Shown: positions 1 through 9,735, counted from the stretch's first letter. The stretch is 64,000 nucleotides of DNA from Bacteroidota bacterium (GCA_023396255.1 JAEWWU010000016.1:31243-95242), one strand, 5' to 3'. The notes: generated by a model from the letters alone, not told the origin. Numbers and translations: made by a program.

Positions 1-900
1 GACTACTGCAAACAAAAAGGGATTACCTGGTACAATGCTCCAGGTTGCAACGCGATGGGGGTGGTGCAGTATGTCTTAACGGCCCTCAGTTTTTTGGCGA
101 AGAAGCAAAACAAACCTCTCAAAGGACAAACCATTGGAATAGTCGGAGTTGGAAATGTTGGAGGGCGACTAAAACTATTGGCAGAAGCTATCGGAATGAA
201 AACACTTTGCGTAGATCCTCCTCGGGCTAGAAAAGAGGGAGCAGCCTCTTCCTTCGTCTCTTTGAACGATCTTCCTCAAAATTGCGACATCATCAGCCTA
301 CACACTCCATTGACCCATTCCGGAGAAGACGCCACCTACCATCTAATCGAAGAAAGCTTTTTATCATCTTGTAGCCACCAAAAACCTCTCTTAATCAATG
401 CCTGTAGAGGGGCTGTTACCGATACTATCGCCCTTAAGAAAGCAATTGACCGAGGATGGATCAGAGGTGCCATCATTGATTGCTGGGAACGAGAACCTCA
501 CATTGATACCGATTTACTGCAACGAGCCTTGTTGGCGTCTCCCCACATTGCCGGTTTTTCGGCAGAGGGGAAAGCCCGGGGGGCGGCTATGTCCTTAGAG
601 GCTTTGGGAAAGTTTTTTGGTATCGACTTGCCCAATCTCGATCAAGTTTGTCCACAACCTCCACTCAACCCTCACATAGATTTAACAAATCATTCAGAAC
701 AATGGGTTATAGAGGAGGCTCTATTACAAACCCTCAACCCTTTGCAATCGGACCAAGACCTGCGAAATGCACCCGACCGATTTGAACAACTCCGCACAGA
801 CTATTTTCACCAACCGGAAATGAGTGCCTATACAATTTTTGGTGTCTCCGACTACCAGATAAGAGAAACACTCCAAGCTATAGGTTTTCACTTGAGTTAA
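1..900 (+). CDS. pdxB: Erythronate-4-phosphate dehydrogenase, 5' truncated by window edge
   Basis: Oxidises 4-phosphoerythronate in the DXP-dependent route to pyridoxal 5'-phosphate (vitamin B6), in the cytoplasm. The frame is open from base 1 and reads through the family segment NAPGCNA before the first internal Met at base 55, so the start lies left of the window. The NAD-binding Rossmann motif GIVGVGNVG follows, then the 2-hydroxyacid dehydrogenase segment INACRGAVTDT (Arg of the active site) and the His in SPHIAGFSAEGKARG. The C-terminal part fits the PdxB dimerisation domain. A 29-base gap separates it from a thioesterase on the same strand, so they may be co-transcribed. Confidence 0.93.
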   Translation, partial: DYCKQKGITWYNAPGCNAMGVVQYVLTALSFLAKKQNKPLKGQTIGIVGVGNVGGRLKLLAEAIGMKTLCVDPPRARKEGAASSFVSLNDLPQNCDIISLHTPLTHSGEDATYHLIEESFLSSCSHQKPLLINACRGAVTDTIALKKAIDRGWIRGAIIDCWEREPHIDTDLLQRALLASPHIAGFSAEGKARGAAMSLEALGKFFGIDLPNLDQVCPQPPLNPHIDLTNHSEQWVIEEALLQTLNPLQSDQDLRNAPDRFEQLRTDYFHQPEMSAYTIFGVSDYQIRETLQAIGFHLS

Positions 901-929
901 TTTCCCTTTCAATATAAAATTTCTCATTT

Positions 930-1397
930 ATGACACAAAAAGCAATTCAAGATTTCTACCCGGAAGAATTTGCACACTGTTTTGGCTGCGGTCCAGCCAA
1001 TGCACACGGATTACACCTCAAAACATATGAAACAGAAGACGGTTACATAGCTTCTTTTACCCCCAAGCCCTACCATACAGGCGGATTTCCCGGCTTTGTA
1101 TATGGAGGTCTTATTGCAGCAATCATAGATTGTCACGGCAACGGAATTGCGGCCTCCTGCGGGTACAAAAGAGAACAACGCGAACCCAACACTCTACCCA
1201 GTCTGAGATACGTAACAGCGTCCCTCTCTATCAAATATCTGCGCCCAACTCCTATGGGAAAAGAACTTCTCTTAAAAGGGACAGCCATAGAAGTTACAGA
1301 ACGGAAGGTAAAAATGATCATAGAACTATGGGTCGACGAGGTCGTTACGGTTAAAGCAGAAATGACTTCCGCTCTTCTTCCAAGCATCAATATCTAA
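930..1397 (+). CDS. PaaI-type hotdog-fold thioesterase
   Basis: A 155-residue protein of the PaaI/YbgC-like hotdog family, expected to hydrolyse acyl-CoA thioesters in the cytoplasm. The N-terminus has a CFGCG segment seen in many stand-alone members. The hotdog helix region reads VYGGLIAAIIDCHGNG, where the usual HGG is YGG and an Asp (in IIDCHG) sits at the position used by many family members as catalytic acid. Length is normal for the family. Substrate cannot be told from sequence. It follows pdxB closely, and a new promoter sits before the next gene (rsmI), so it probably ends this transcript. Confidence 0.85.
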   Translation: MTQKAIQDFYPEEFAHCFGCGPANAHGLHLKTYETEDGYIASFTPKPYHTGGFPGFVYGGLIAAIIDCHGNGIAASCGYKREQREPNTLPSLRYVTASLSIKYLRPTPMGKELLLKGTAIEVTERKVKMIIELWVDEVVTVKAEMTSALLPSINI

Positions 1398-1457
1398 TCG
1401 GTCTTAATTTACAAAAAGGGCAATAAAACCAAAGCGAGAATGTGTTATAAGATGTAA

Positions 1458-1491
1458 TTTGAATGTTTTTTTGTAAGTTTGCCCCTCAGCT
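1458..1491 (+). promoter_or_regulatory. Putative Bacteroides-type promoter for the rsmI run
   Basis: TTTG at 1458-1461 and TAAGTTTG at 1484-1491 match the Bacteroidetes -33 and -7 elements; the spacer is 22 bases, slightly longer than the usual 19-21. It lies about 45 bases before the rsmI start. Confidence 0.5.
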
Positions 1492-1536
1492 GGTCTCTGT
1501 TTTTGGTCGATTAGCTTGATATTTAAGTTGTTACAA

Positions 1537-2274
1537 ATGGCTCGTTTAACTGTCGTACCCACTCCTATCGGAAATCTGCAAGATATTACCTTGCGGGCTT
1601 TATCGGTGCTGCAAAGTGTGGACCTCGTTTTGGCAGAAGATACACGTACCTCAAGTGTTTTGATGAAACACTTCGAGATCGAAAAACCTATGGAGTCTTT
1701 ACATAAGTTCAACGAGTACAAAAATTGTGAACACCTGATCGAAAGGATATCCAAACGAGATTTATGGGTTGCCCTCATTTCGGATGCCGGAACCCCGGGA
1801 ATCAACGATCCGGGAGCCCTTCTCATCCGAGAATGTATTGCGGAAGGGATTTCTGTAGAATGCCTCCCCGGTCCCACAGCTTTTGTTCCTGCCATTGTTG
1901 CATCGGGTTTAAGCACCGAGCGTTTTTGCTACGAAGGCTTCCTCCCTGTAAAAAAGGGACGTCAAACTCGTCTTGCAGAGCTGACAAAGGAAGAGCGCAC
2001 TATTATAGTGTATGAGTCTCCACACCGTATCTTGCGGACTCTTAAGGATTTAATTTCCGTGATGGGTGAAGAACGAAAAGCCGCAGTTTGCAGAGAAATC
2101 AGTAAGAAATTTGAGGAGTACATACGCGGTTCTCTAAAAAAGCTCCTCAAACATTTTGAAGAGCATTCTCCCAAGGGAGAGTTTGTTCTTGTTATAGAAG
2201 GGGCTACCCCCAAGAGAAAAACCAAAGAAAAAGATTTAGATACTTATAATAACCAAACAGAAGAAGTATTATGA
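1537..2274 (+). CDS. rsmI: 16S rRNA (cytidine-1402-2'-O)-methyltransferase
   Basis: Methylates the ribose 2'-OH of C1402 in 16S rRNA near the P site, using S-adenosylmethionine. The start is the ATG at 1537, giving 245 residues beginning MARLTVVPTPIGN; the upstream TTG at 1516 adds seven unconserved residues. Tetrapyrrole-methylase-fold hallmarks are present: PTPIGNLQDITLRAL, AEDTRTSSVLMKHF, SDAGTPGINDPG and CLPGPTAFVPA. Typical RsmI proteins are somewhat longer (around 285), so the C-terminal domain is short, as in other Bacteroidetes. The stop overlaps the next start by four bases (ATGA), indicating translational coupling with a lipoprotein gene. Confidence 0.95.
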   Translation: MARLTVVPTPIGNLQDITLRALSVLQSVDLVLAEDTRTSSVLMKHFEIEKPMESLHKFNEYKNCEHLIERISKRDLWVALISDAGTPGINDPGALLIRECIAEGISVECLPGPTAFVPAIVASGLSTERFCYEGFLPVKKGRQTRLAELTKEERTIIVYESPHRILRTLKDLISVMGEERKAAVCREISKKFEEYIRGSLKKLLKHFEEHSPKGEFVLVIEGATPKRKTKEKDLDTYNNQTEEVL

Positions 2275-3128
2275 AAAGAAGAGTAATAACAGGAATCATT
2301 GCCTCAATTGCGTGTTTAGGATTGTTTTCCGCTTGTAATGACGGAAAACAGAGCAAAGATCAACTGTATGGAGAAATAGATTCTCTTTCAGATGTTAATT
2401 CCAATTACAGCAGAAAGTTGGCTGAAATGGATTCACTCATTTCTGAAGTGTTGATCAATTTCGAGCAAATAAACTCTATGGAAGGGATGATCAACCTCGA
2501 GGCTGCCAATGAAGCCGGGCTACAAAAGAGCCAAGCTGACAAGATCAGAGATAATATGTCTTTGATTAACCAAAAAATGCAAAAAAACCGCGAAACGATC
2601 GAGGCTCTACAAAAACAGCTCAATTCCGGATCCAAAAAGACCAAGGCTATGAGTTTGACCATACAAACTCTTCAAAGCCAGTTCAATGAAAAAACAGAAC
2701 AAATAGAAAAGCTCCGAGAAGAGCTCAACAGCAAGAATATCATCATTGCCGAGCAGTCTGTCAAGATCGAATCCTTGGAACAAGCTAAGACCAATCTGGA
2801 AACAACCACGCAACAGCAAGCCTCACAAATCAATGACCTCTATCAAGTTCGTTACTGTATAGGGACCAACAGTGACCTCAAAGAGATGAACATCTTGCGC
2901 AATGGTCAGGTGGCAACAGACGACTACACAGCCGAGTATTTTACAACAATCGATCTACGTCGTGTTAAGAGTATTCCTCTTTACTCTAAGCGCGCAGAAT
3001 TGCTTACCAAACATCCGATGTCTTCTTACGAATTGGTTCCAGGAAGAGACAAACAGCTGACTTTGGAAATCAAGAATGCTGAAGAATTTTGGAGTCTTTC
3101 TAAGATTCTCGTAATAAGGGTCAAGTAA
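2271..3128 (+). CDS. Coiled-coil lipoprotein
   Basis: 285 residues. The signal peptide ends in a lipobox (LFSAC), so Cys22 would be lipidated. From about residue 35 to 195 the sequence is rich in Glu, Gln, Lys and Leu with heptad spacing, a long coiled coil (for example the stretch around QFNEKTEQIEKLREELNSK). The C-terminal ~75 residues form a small globular part that includes RRVKSIPLYSKRAELLTKHP and ends in a beta-rich KILVIRVK. Proteins of this layout are common in Bacteroidales and have no assigned function; I recognise no enzyme domain. It is coupled to rsmI and followed closely by a HAD phosphatase and recO. A structural or scaffolding role in the periplasm is only a guess. Confidence 0.8.
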   Translation: MKRRVITGIIASIACLGLFSACNDGKQSKDQLYGEIDSLSDVNSNYSRKLAEMDSLISEVLINFEQINSMEGMINLEAANEAGLQKSQADKIRDNMSLINQKMQKNRETIEALQKQLNSGSKKTKAMSLTIQTLQSQFNEKTEQIEKLREELNSKNIIIAEQSVKIESLEQAKTNLETTTQQQASQINDLYQVRYCIGTNSDLKEMNILRNGQVATDDYTAEYFTTIDLRRVKSIPLYSKRAELLTKHPMSSYELVPGRDKQLTLEIKNAEEFWSLSKILVIRVK

Positions 3129-3168
3129 CCAATTGTCCTTTTACCACACCCCATACTTATTTGGAGTC

Positions 3169-3915
3169 GTGAAACAGAGTTTGCCCATCCCTTCTTCGTA
3201 TCTCGTAAAGAATCTATTTTTTGACCTCGACGATACGTTATGGGCAACCTTTGAAAACAATAAAAATAGTCTCAAACAACTCTATCAAAGCGATGGGTGG
3301 AATCGTTTCTACCCAACCTTTGAGGAGTTGTTTTCTGTTTATATGCCCATCAACGAAAGGTTATGGGCTGAGTATAGAGCCGGCGTTATAGATAAAGCAA
3401 CCCTTATCATAGACAGACTACGCCTCCCCCTCGATCGTTTTTTACATTATTCCGATCAAGAATATTGGCAGTTAAACAATCGTTTCTTAACTATTACAGG
3501 GCAGCAAACCCTTCTAATACCTCAAGCTAAGGAAGTATTGGCACACCTGCACCGCTATTATAATGTTTACATTCTGTCCAATGGGTTCAAAGAAGTTCAA
3601 TTCAGCAAAATCGACAACTCCGGCTTATCCCCATTTATTGATCAAGTCATCTTATCTGATATAGCCAAAGCCAATAAACCCAACAAAAAGATATTTGACT
3701 ATGCGTGCAGCTCCACTAATTCTCGCTACAAAGAATCTGTTATGATAGGCGACAGTTGGGAAGCTGATGTAGTTGGCGCAGTGAATGCCGGGATGTCTGT
3801 CATTTGGTTTAATCCCAATCAGAAACCCATTCCTCAAGAGGCTTCCTCTATCGGAGCAACCTACCAAAATGTAGGACAAATCCAGAATCTGGCTGACCTC
3901 CTATCGATTTTTTAG
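3169..3915 (+). CDS. HAD-superfamily phosphatase, YjjG type
   Basis: A HAD hydrolase of the YjjG subfamily, whose characterised members dephosphorylate non-canonical or pyrimidine nucleoside monophosphates. All four HAD motifs are visible: FFDLDDTLW (nucleophile Asp), ILSNGF (motif II), KPNKKIF (motif III Lys) and MIGDSWEADVVGAVNAG (motif IV). A cap domain lies between motifs I and II. No ATG is available; GTG at 3169 gives 249 residues and sits just before the conserved first strand, while TTG at 3133 would add 12 unconserved residues. Cytoplasmic. It lies between the lipoprotein gene and recO, 24 bases before the latter. Confidence 0.85.
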   Translation: MKQSLPIPSSYLVKNLFFDLDDTLWATFENNKNSLKQLYQSDGWNRFYPTFEELFSVYMPINERLWAEYRAGVIDKATLIIDRLRLPLDRFLHYSDQEYWQLNNRFLTITGQQTLLIPQAKEVLAHLHRYYNVYILSNGFKEVQFSKIDNSGLSPFIDQVILSDIAKANKPNKKIFDYACSSTNSRYKESVMIGDSWEADVVGAVNAGMSVIWFNPNQKPIPQEASSIGATYQNVGQIQNLADLLSIF

Positions 3916-3939
3916 GATTGTTGATCTTTTTTGCCTTCT

Positions 3940-4683
3940 ATGCCCTCAACTTCTGCCATTGTTTTAAGGACAACACCATACTCCGATGCCTATAATATAA
4001 CATCGCTCTATTCCTCGGAATGGGGGGTTGTTGCCGTACAAACATCCAAGGGCGGAGTTAGGCGCAAATCATCCACTGCCGGACATTGGGGAAGAATACT
4101 GCAACCCTTGCGTTTGGTGGAGATCGAAAGTTTACAGGAACCGGCAAGAGGTTTTATTAAACCAATAGAGATTCGTCTCGCTGCGGAAAGCCTAACGGCA
4201 ATATCAGATCCGGCACATCAAGCCCTTGCCTTTTTTCTCTGCGAATTCACTGAAGCTATTGTGCGAACGGCGCCGCACGAAAAGTCTATGTACAACTATA
4301 TCTATAAAAGCTTTTGTTTTTTTGCCAAATGCTCTCACTCCAAAACAATCTCCAATTTTCACATTGCTTACATACTAGGAATGCTGAATATTTTGGGATA
4401 TATGCCTTTTTTTGAACGGAATAGCTATCCCTACGGCTATGGCTTCGACCTAAAAAGCGGACAATTCACCCCTTTCCAAAGCGGAGAGTTTATAGTGCCT
4501 CCGCACGAGGCCGCCTTCTTGCCCCTTATCTGTAAGATGAACCTTGCTAACGCACATCGTTTTATCCTCAATCGGCAACAAAGGGCAACCATCATCCACC
4601 ACCTTCTCAATTACTGCAAACTGCACCACACTGGAGTTGGTTCCATAAAATCTTTATCTGTCTTGCAACAACTATTTGACTAA
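3940..4683 (+). CDS. recO: DNA repair protein RecO
   Basis: RecO family, which helps RecR load RecA onto SSB-coated single-stranded DNA in the RecF pathway and anneals single strands. The N-terminal OB-fold begins TSAIVLRTTPYSDAYNITSLYSSEWG, a typical RecO opening, followed by the KGG segment. The middle holds the helical domain (ALAFFLCEFTEAIV) and the segment LGMLNILGYMPFF. The ATG at 3940 is preferred to the TTG at 3931; the result is 247 residues, normal for Bacteroidetes RecO. Cysteine zinc-finger positions seen in some RecO proteins are not obvious. Fifteen bases separate it from the C10 protease. Confidence 0.85.
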   Translation: MPSTSAIVLRTTPYSDAYNITSLYSSEWGVVAVQTSKGGVRRKSSTAGHWGRILQPLRLVEIESLQEPARGFIKPIEIRLAAESLTAISDPAHQALAFFLCEFTEAIVRTAPHEKSMYNYIYKSFCFFAKCSHSKTISNFHIAYILGMLNILGYMPFFERNSYPYGYGFDLKSGQFTPFQSGEFIVPPHEAAFLPLICKMNLANAHRFILNRQQRATIIHHLLNYCKLHHTGVGSIKSLSVLQQLFD

Positions 4684-4698
4684 GCCCCCTATGAGCAT

Positions 4699-7600
4699 AT
4701 GAATAAGAATACCCATACCTCATTTTTTACCATTCAAAGGACTTTTTCGAGATTTTCGGCATCCCTTTTACTCCTTTTTGTATTGGTTTCTACTAAGGTA
4801 TTTGCCCTACCTATAGATGAAATCGCTGCTCGGAAAATTGCCGAGCAGTTTTTTGCCTCTTCCGTTCAGAAAAAAGCGACCAACAGCATCTTTCCTCCCA
4901 TCGTAACTTTGGTGGCTGCTCCTGAAGTAATCCAAGCAAAGCCTTTGCAGTCCTCTCCATTTGTAGATTTGCAGCATTCGCAGACCGCATACTATATTTA
5001 TAATAATGGTCACAATCAAGGATTTGTTATTGTCGCAGCAGATGACACCTTGCCCCAAATATTGGGCTATTCCTATAGTGGTCTCTTCTCAATCCAAAAA
5101 CTTCCAAGGCACATTGAGGCCTTCTTTACAGACCTGCGCAGAGCTATTGGCTATCTCCTCACCCTTCCAATAGAAGAGCAGCTAAATGTTCGATCTCGGC
5201 TCCGCTCTTTTCCTATCAAAAATGAAGTACGACCCCTGTTGGGAAACATTCAATGGAATCAAAGTTTTCCCTATAACCTTTATACTCCAGAAATAGGCGG
5301 AGAGCAAACTCCTGTAGGATGTGTTGCCACAGCTTTGGCTCAGGTAATGCGCTATCATCAATGGCCCGAACGAGGTCGTGGCTCTTATTCCTACGATGAA
5401 AAAGACATCAATACAGGAGCAACCTCGGGGCGCACACACTCTGTAGACTTTAATGTTGAGTACAATTGGAGGAATATGCCACAACAAACACCCAAAAAGC
5501 CAACAGACGCCCAAAAAGAGGCATTATCTATCCTATGCTTTCATATTGGTGTTTCCTTAGATATGATGTACTCTGCCGATGGTAGTGGTACCTATACTGC
5601 CTATATCCCTTATGCCTTACGCAACTACTTCAAATACGATAAAAATGTGCGTTATCTCTCTCGGGATGCCTATGATCAAGAGAGTTGGGAAACCATTATT
5701 CGTACCGAATTGTCTCAGAATCGACCTATCATCTACAGCGGAAGCGGTGACGGAGGAGGACACGCTTTTGTGTGCGATGGATACGACACGCAAGGAATGT
5801 TTCATATCAACTGGGGTTGGGGCGGAGTCTCTGATGGTTATTTCGAATTGAACTTACTCAATCCATCTGTTCTGGGAATAGGAGGAGGTAGTGGAGGTGG
5901 TTTTAGTCAAGGGCAAGGCATCGTTGTAGGAATTACCCCCGATAAGAATGACAGTAGCACACAAACCACATCACCACAAATGATCAGCTATGGTTTCGAT
6001 GTTGCGTGCACAGACAATTCCATAATGATAAAAAGGGCTTCCGTAGGGCAAATTACGGAGCGATCTATAGAGACACCTTTCTGCCTACTGTTACAACCGC
6101 TTACGAGCTCAGAAGATGCTATCACCAGTAATTGGAGCCCCTCTCAAGAGGTCAAATATAGCCAGGTAGCATCTCCGTCTATCTCATCCATAGATCTTGA
6201 AAAAATGCCACACCGTCCGCACAACACCCGCTACAAAGCGATTCTAGCCCATAGGTTCCAAGATGTCCCTATCCCGGTCGTAGGCTATCCTGGTAAACGC
6301 CTTTACCAAATAATCTACTTCGACTCAAACGGAAAACCCTCTATCGAGCAAAAAGAAACGCAAATACACCTTACTCCAAATTCATTCAATGCAAGGTTAC
6401 AAGGTTACGAGCAGAGTTCAGTTTCTTTTGCCTTAGATTACGACTGCTACAGAATAGATGTTTTGGAGTGTAAAGTTATGTATTCCTTGGCTGGGCGTAA
6501 TAAGTTCTTGGAATTGGGACGCTATCCAGTTTCACTGGTGCTGGATGGAAGCGGACAAACTCCTGTATTGCGAATCCCCACTGATCGCTTCCCCCTTGCT
6601 GCCAAGAGGGAAGTCGATCTCCGAATAGATCTAACTTACTACGATTCGGACAAAAATTTACTTCAAGAAAAAAGTATTCCCCTAACGGGGAACACTCCTA
6701 TTACAGTACAAGAGGCAACACAAATCAGACCTGCTGCTTTCCTTTTCCCATCAAAGAGTATGGAAACGATAGACGGATACTATTGGCTTAATCCGGAAGC
6801 TCCGGTTTTCCCAGAAATAGCCGTTTACAATTTGGGAACACAGACAATGACCAATCTACTCTATCGATTTGTTTATTCTTACGCAGCTAACTTCGCCATC
6901 AACAGTGTTGCAGGAAACATAGTTGCGGCCAATTCCATCCCGGCCAAAAGAGAAGCATACCTATCTCAAGGCAGAGAGATGTATCCCCAAAGAGAACTGG
7001 GAAATATGCTATCCAACGCCTCTATAATCAATATGGGAGTACTATTGATCAACTACGAAAACACCAATCAATACAGTTTGTATCCCGTATTGGGGAATTA
7101 TCTGCCCACCTTGTCCACCAACAAATACATTGTAGATCGTAGCCAAGAGATTACCCTAAAAACAGCCCGTCAGCAATTCGATTCTATAAATCTTCGCACA
7201 ATGGTGCGCAACAATATGAGCATCAAGGGAGGGATACAGCGATCTGGTAACAAGTGTGAATTATTCAACAGTACCATCACTTTGAGCGGAGCTGTGGGAA
7301 AATTGGTCTGCACTGAAAGCGACATTACCCAACTCAAATTGGAGAAAGGAACGCATCTGCACACCATAGTATGCTCTCGCAATCAAATGTCGGCAGAAGC
7401 TGTGGCTGTTCTTGTTACCTCGCTTCCTTATCGTCTCTCCTCAGAAAGGGGGAAATTGGTGATCGTAGACACAAAGTATGGCAAAGAGGGCAATGTTATC
7501 TCTCAAACCTCCATCAATGAAGCAGCAGCTAAAAACTGGGATGTGTATGATGGAGCAGACGAATATACGAAAAAACTAATCCCTGCCACAGAAGGTCCTG

Positions 7601-8298
7601 TCAACCATATTGTTCGAGCCGAAACAGAAGGTAAGGGTACTCTGCTTCTCAAAGGGAACCCCAATCTATCCGAAGTTCCTCACGGAACCACTCTGACCAT
7701 TGAGGCTCGCCCGGACAAAGGTTACCAATTGGTCTCTCTTTTAGCTAATGGGAAAGAAATTCTAGGGCAAACAGAAATTATCATTGTAGAAGAGACCACT
7801 ATCAAGGCTATTTTCGCTCCCTTGATTTTCTCCGTGATCCTCAAGAGCAATGCTTCCGGAACCATTGCCATTGATGGGCTTGCTTCTTCCGAACTCTCTC
7901 AAGTAGCATACGGAACCCTCTGCACCGTTGTCCCAACAGGGCTCAACGAAAATTGTCAATTGACACACCTTTATATCAAAGGCAAAGATATCTTCCCCTC
8001 CCTCTCTTTCGAAGTAATAGAAGACACGGAGGTTGAAGCCGTTTTTGTCGATTACTCCTCTACAGCGGAGATACGAAAAGATTTGCCAACAGCAGCTTTC
8101 CCTAATCCGACTTCTTCAATCGTAACCATTCAAGGGAAACCCGGGCAACCTGTCAAAGTGATAACCCCGGACGGGAAAATCGTCTTGCAAACCATTCTGC
8201 AAGAAGAGGGTGAACTTAAGGTAGATCTTAGCAAATGGACTGCCGGAATTTATGTAGTACAAGTAGGGAACACCGCCCATAGGTTGATCAAGAGATAG
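4699..8298 (+). CDS. C10-family cysteine protease with T9SS C-terminal domain
   Basis: A 1199-residue secreted protease related to streptopain, periodontain and PrtT. It has an N-terminal signal (hydrophobic segment about residues 21-37) and a propeptide (about 40-150). The catalytic domain has the nucleophile in TPVGCVATALAQVMRYHQWP (Cys208) and the histidine in GGGHAFVCDGYD (His355), followed by HINWGWGG as in streptopain. A long beta-rich middle region of unknown fold follows. Near residues 970-1120 are two repeats of the Listeria-Bacteroides beta-grasp kind (PHGTTLTIEARPDKGYQLV and its neighbour). It ends with a T9SS type A sorting domain (FPNPTSS...GIYVVQVG). Expected at the cell surface or released. 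It is last in the rsmI-recO run, and a terminator follows. Confidence 0.92.
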   Translation: MNKNTHTSFFTIQRTFSRFSASLLLLFVLVSTKVFALPIDEIAARKIAEQFFASSVQKKATNSIFPPIVTLVAAPEVIQAKPLQSSPFVDLQHSQTAYYIYNNGHNQGFVIVAADDTLPQILGYSYSGLFSIQKLPRHIEAFFTDLRRAIGYLLTLPIEEQLNVRSRLRSFPIKNEVRPLLGNIQWNQSFPYNLYTPEIGGEQTPVGCVATALAQVMRYHQWPERGRGSYSYDEKDINTGATSGRTHSVDFNVEYNWRNMPQQTPKKPTDAQKEALSILCFHIGVSLDMMYSADGSGTYTAYIPYALRNYFKYDKNVRYLSRDAYDQESWETIIRTELSQNRPIIYSGSGDGGGHAFVCDGYDTQGMFHINWGWGGVSDGYFELNLLNPSVLGIGGGSGGGFSQGQGIVVGITPDKNDSSTQTTSPQMISYGFDVACTDNSIMIKRASVGQITERSIETPFCLLLQPLTSSEDAITSNWSPSQEVKYSQVASPSISSIDLEKMPHRPHNTRYKAILAHRFQDVPIPVVGYPGKRLYQIIYFDSNGKPSIEQKETQIHLTPNSFNARLQGYEQSSVSFALDYDCYRIDVLECKVMYSLAGRNKFLELGRYPVSLVLDGSGQTPVLRIPTDRFPLAAKREVDLRIDLTYYDSDKNLLQEKSIPLTGNTPITVQEATQIRPAAFLFPSKSMETIDGYYWLNPEAPVFPEIAVYNLGTQTMTNLLYRFVYSYAANFAINSVAGNIVAANSIPAKREAYLSQGREMYPQRELGNMLSNASIINMGVLLINYENTNQYSLYPVLGNYLPTLSTNKYIVDRSQEITLKTARQQFDSINLRTMVRNNMSIKGGIQRSGNKCELFNSTITLSGAVGKLVCTESDITQLKLEKGTHLHTIVCSRNQMSAEAVAVLVTSLPYRLSSERGKLVIVDTKYGKEGNVISQTSINEAAAKNWDVYDGADEYTKKLIPATEGPVNHIVRAETEGKGTLLLKGNPNLSEVPHGTTLTIEARPDKGYQLVSLLANGKEILGQTEIIIVEETTIKAIFAPLIFSVILKSNASGTIAIDGLASSELSQVAYGTLCTVVPTGLNENCQLTHLYIKGKDIFPSLSFEVIEDTEVEAVFVDYSSTAEIRKDLPTAAFPNPTSSIVTIQGKPGQPVKVITPDGKIVLQTILQEEGELKVDLSKWTAGIYVVQVGNTAHRLIKR

Positions 8299-8322
8299 TC
8301 TCTCCCCGTGTTTGATTATTGT

Positions 8323-8365
8323 AACAGGGTACCGTAATCTTTACGTTTGCAGTACCCTGTTTCTG
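8323..8365 (+). terminator. Terminator after the C10 protease gene
   Basis: Perfect 10-base arms AACAGGGTAC (8323-8332) and GTACCCTGTT (8352-8361) with a 19-base loop and a short T-rich tail. Confidence 0.65.
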
Positions 8366-8513
8366 TAAACAACAAATGATAAAACCTTAACCAAAGTCGT
8401 TGAAAAGATAGGTAGAAATGTCTTTTCGAAAGATATTGATACTTGTTTGTCTCTTTTAGCCCATAATACGGCAATATTTGCAAATAAAAATTTTTCCATT
8501 GAGTTTCTTTCTT

Positions 8514-8521
8514 TACCTTTG
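8514..8521 (+). promoter_or_regulatory. Putative -7 element for gapA
   Basis: TACCTTTG matches the Bacteroides -7 consensus. The -33 position (8491-8494) is TTTT, a weak match. The box is 43 bases before the gapA ATG. Confidence 0.5.
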
Positions 8522-8564
8522 TGGCACTTAGTAGAAATCAAACGAATAAAAACTTTACAAAACC

Positions 8565-9569
8565 ATGATTAAAGTTGGTATTAACGGTTTCGGCCGTATC
8601 GGTAGGCTCGTTTTTAGAGCGTCGCTTTTGCGCGAGGATATGCAAGTTGTGGCAATCAACGACCTCATTGATGTAGAATACATGGCGTATATGCTCAAGT
8701 ACGACTCTGTACACGGTCGCTTCAACGGAACGGTGGGTGTAGAAGATGGTATGCTCGTTGTTAATGGTCGCAGAATCCGTGTAACTGCCGAAAAAGATCC
8801 GGCTGATCTTCGTTGGAACGAAGTTGGTGCTGAATATGTTGTGGAGTCTACTGGTCGTTTTTTGACTAAAGAATTGGCACAAGGACACATCACTGCCGGT
8901 GCAAAGTACGTTGTGATGTCTGCTCCCTCCAAAGACGACACTCCTATGTTTGTTACCGGAGTAAACCTGGATAAGTATGTTCCCGGAACCCAATTCGTTT
9001 CCAATGCATCTTGTACAACCAACTGTTTGGCTCCTTTGGCCAAAGTTCTCAATGACAAATTTGGGTTAGAACAAGGTCTTATGACTACTGTACACGCAGC
9101 CACAGCAACCCAAAAGACAGTAGACGGACCGTCTGCCAAAGATTGGCGCGGAGGTCGCTCTGCTATTGGCAACATCATCCCCAGCTCCACCGGAGCTGCG
9201 AAAGCTGTGGGAAAGGTTATTCCCGAACTGAATGGTAAACTAACCGGAATGAGTTTCCGCGTTCCCACGATGGATGTATCTGTTGTAGACCTCACAGTAC
9301 AACTGCGCAAGCCTGCAACTTATGCCGAAGTTTGCCAAGCTATGAAAGATGCTGCCAATGGTTCACTCAAAGGTATAATGGAGTATGTAGACGAAGATGT
9401 GGTTTCTACCGACTTTACCGGCGATGCCCACACCTCTATCTTCGATGCTAAGGCGGGGATCGCTCTAACTGATACATTTATGAAGCTAGTAGCTTGGTAC
9501 GACAACGAATGGGGTTATTCAAACAAAGTACTCTGCTTGGTTGCTCATATGGCCAAAGTAAACGGCTAA
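8565..9569 (+). CDS. gapA: Glyceraldehyde-3-phosphate dehydrogenase, type I
   Basis: Glycolytic enzyme that converts glyceraldehyde 3-phosphate, NAD+ and phosphate to 1,3-bisphosphoglycerate. 334 residues, normal length. The N-terminus INGFGRIGRLVFRA is the Rossmann loop, and Asp33 in the segment INDLID fits NAD+ preference. The catalytic signature ASCTTNCLAPLAKVL places the nucleophile at Cys150; the partner histidine is His177 in TTVHAATATQK. The C-terminal WYDNEWGYSNKVL is also conserved. It stands alone with its own promoter and terminator, and the codon usage suggests strong expression (inference). Confidence 0.98.
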   Translation: MIKVGINGFGRIGRLVFRASLLREDMQVVAINDLIDVEYMAYMLKYDSVHGRFNGTVGVEDGMLVVNGRRIRVTAEKDPADLRWNEVGAEYVVESTGRFLTKELAQGHITAGAKYVVMSAPSKDDTPMFVTGVNLDKYVPGTQFVSNASCTTNCLAPLAKVLNDKFGLEQGLMTTVHAATATQKTVDGPSAKDWRGGRSAIGNIIPSSTGAAKAVGKVIPELNGKLTGMSFRVPTMDVSVVDLTVQLRKPATYAEVCQAMKDAANGSLKGIMEYVDEDVVSTDFTGDAHTSIFDAKAGIALTDTFMKLVAWYDNEWGYSNKVLCLVAHMAKVNG

Positions 9570-9645
9570 TAAACGATACTTCCCATTTTATCTTTCTCCG
9601 CAAAAGGCAAGAAGTGTCAATTAGATGAGGGAAAGAAAAATTTAG

Positions 9646-9683
9646 AGTTCCGGGAAAGAGCAAGGCTTTTCCGGAACTTTTTT
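9646..9683 (+). terminator. Terminator after gapA
   Basis: Arms AGTTCCGGGAAAG (9646-9658) and CTTTTCCGGAACT (9666-9678), one mismatch-type wobble, followed by a run of T. Confidence 0.85.
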
Positions 9684-9735
9684 CTTTTGAACTCAAAAAA
9701 CATTTTTTATAAATCCCTTTTATTCACACAAAAAG

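Noticed and set aside
1516..1536. Upstream TTG start for rsmI
   Set aside because: The seven extra residues are not conserved, and the ATG at 1537 gives the usual RsmI N-terminus.
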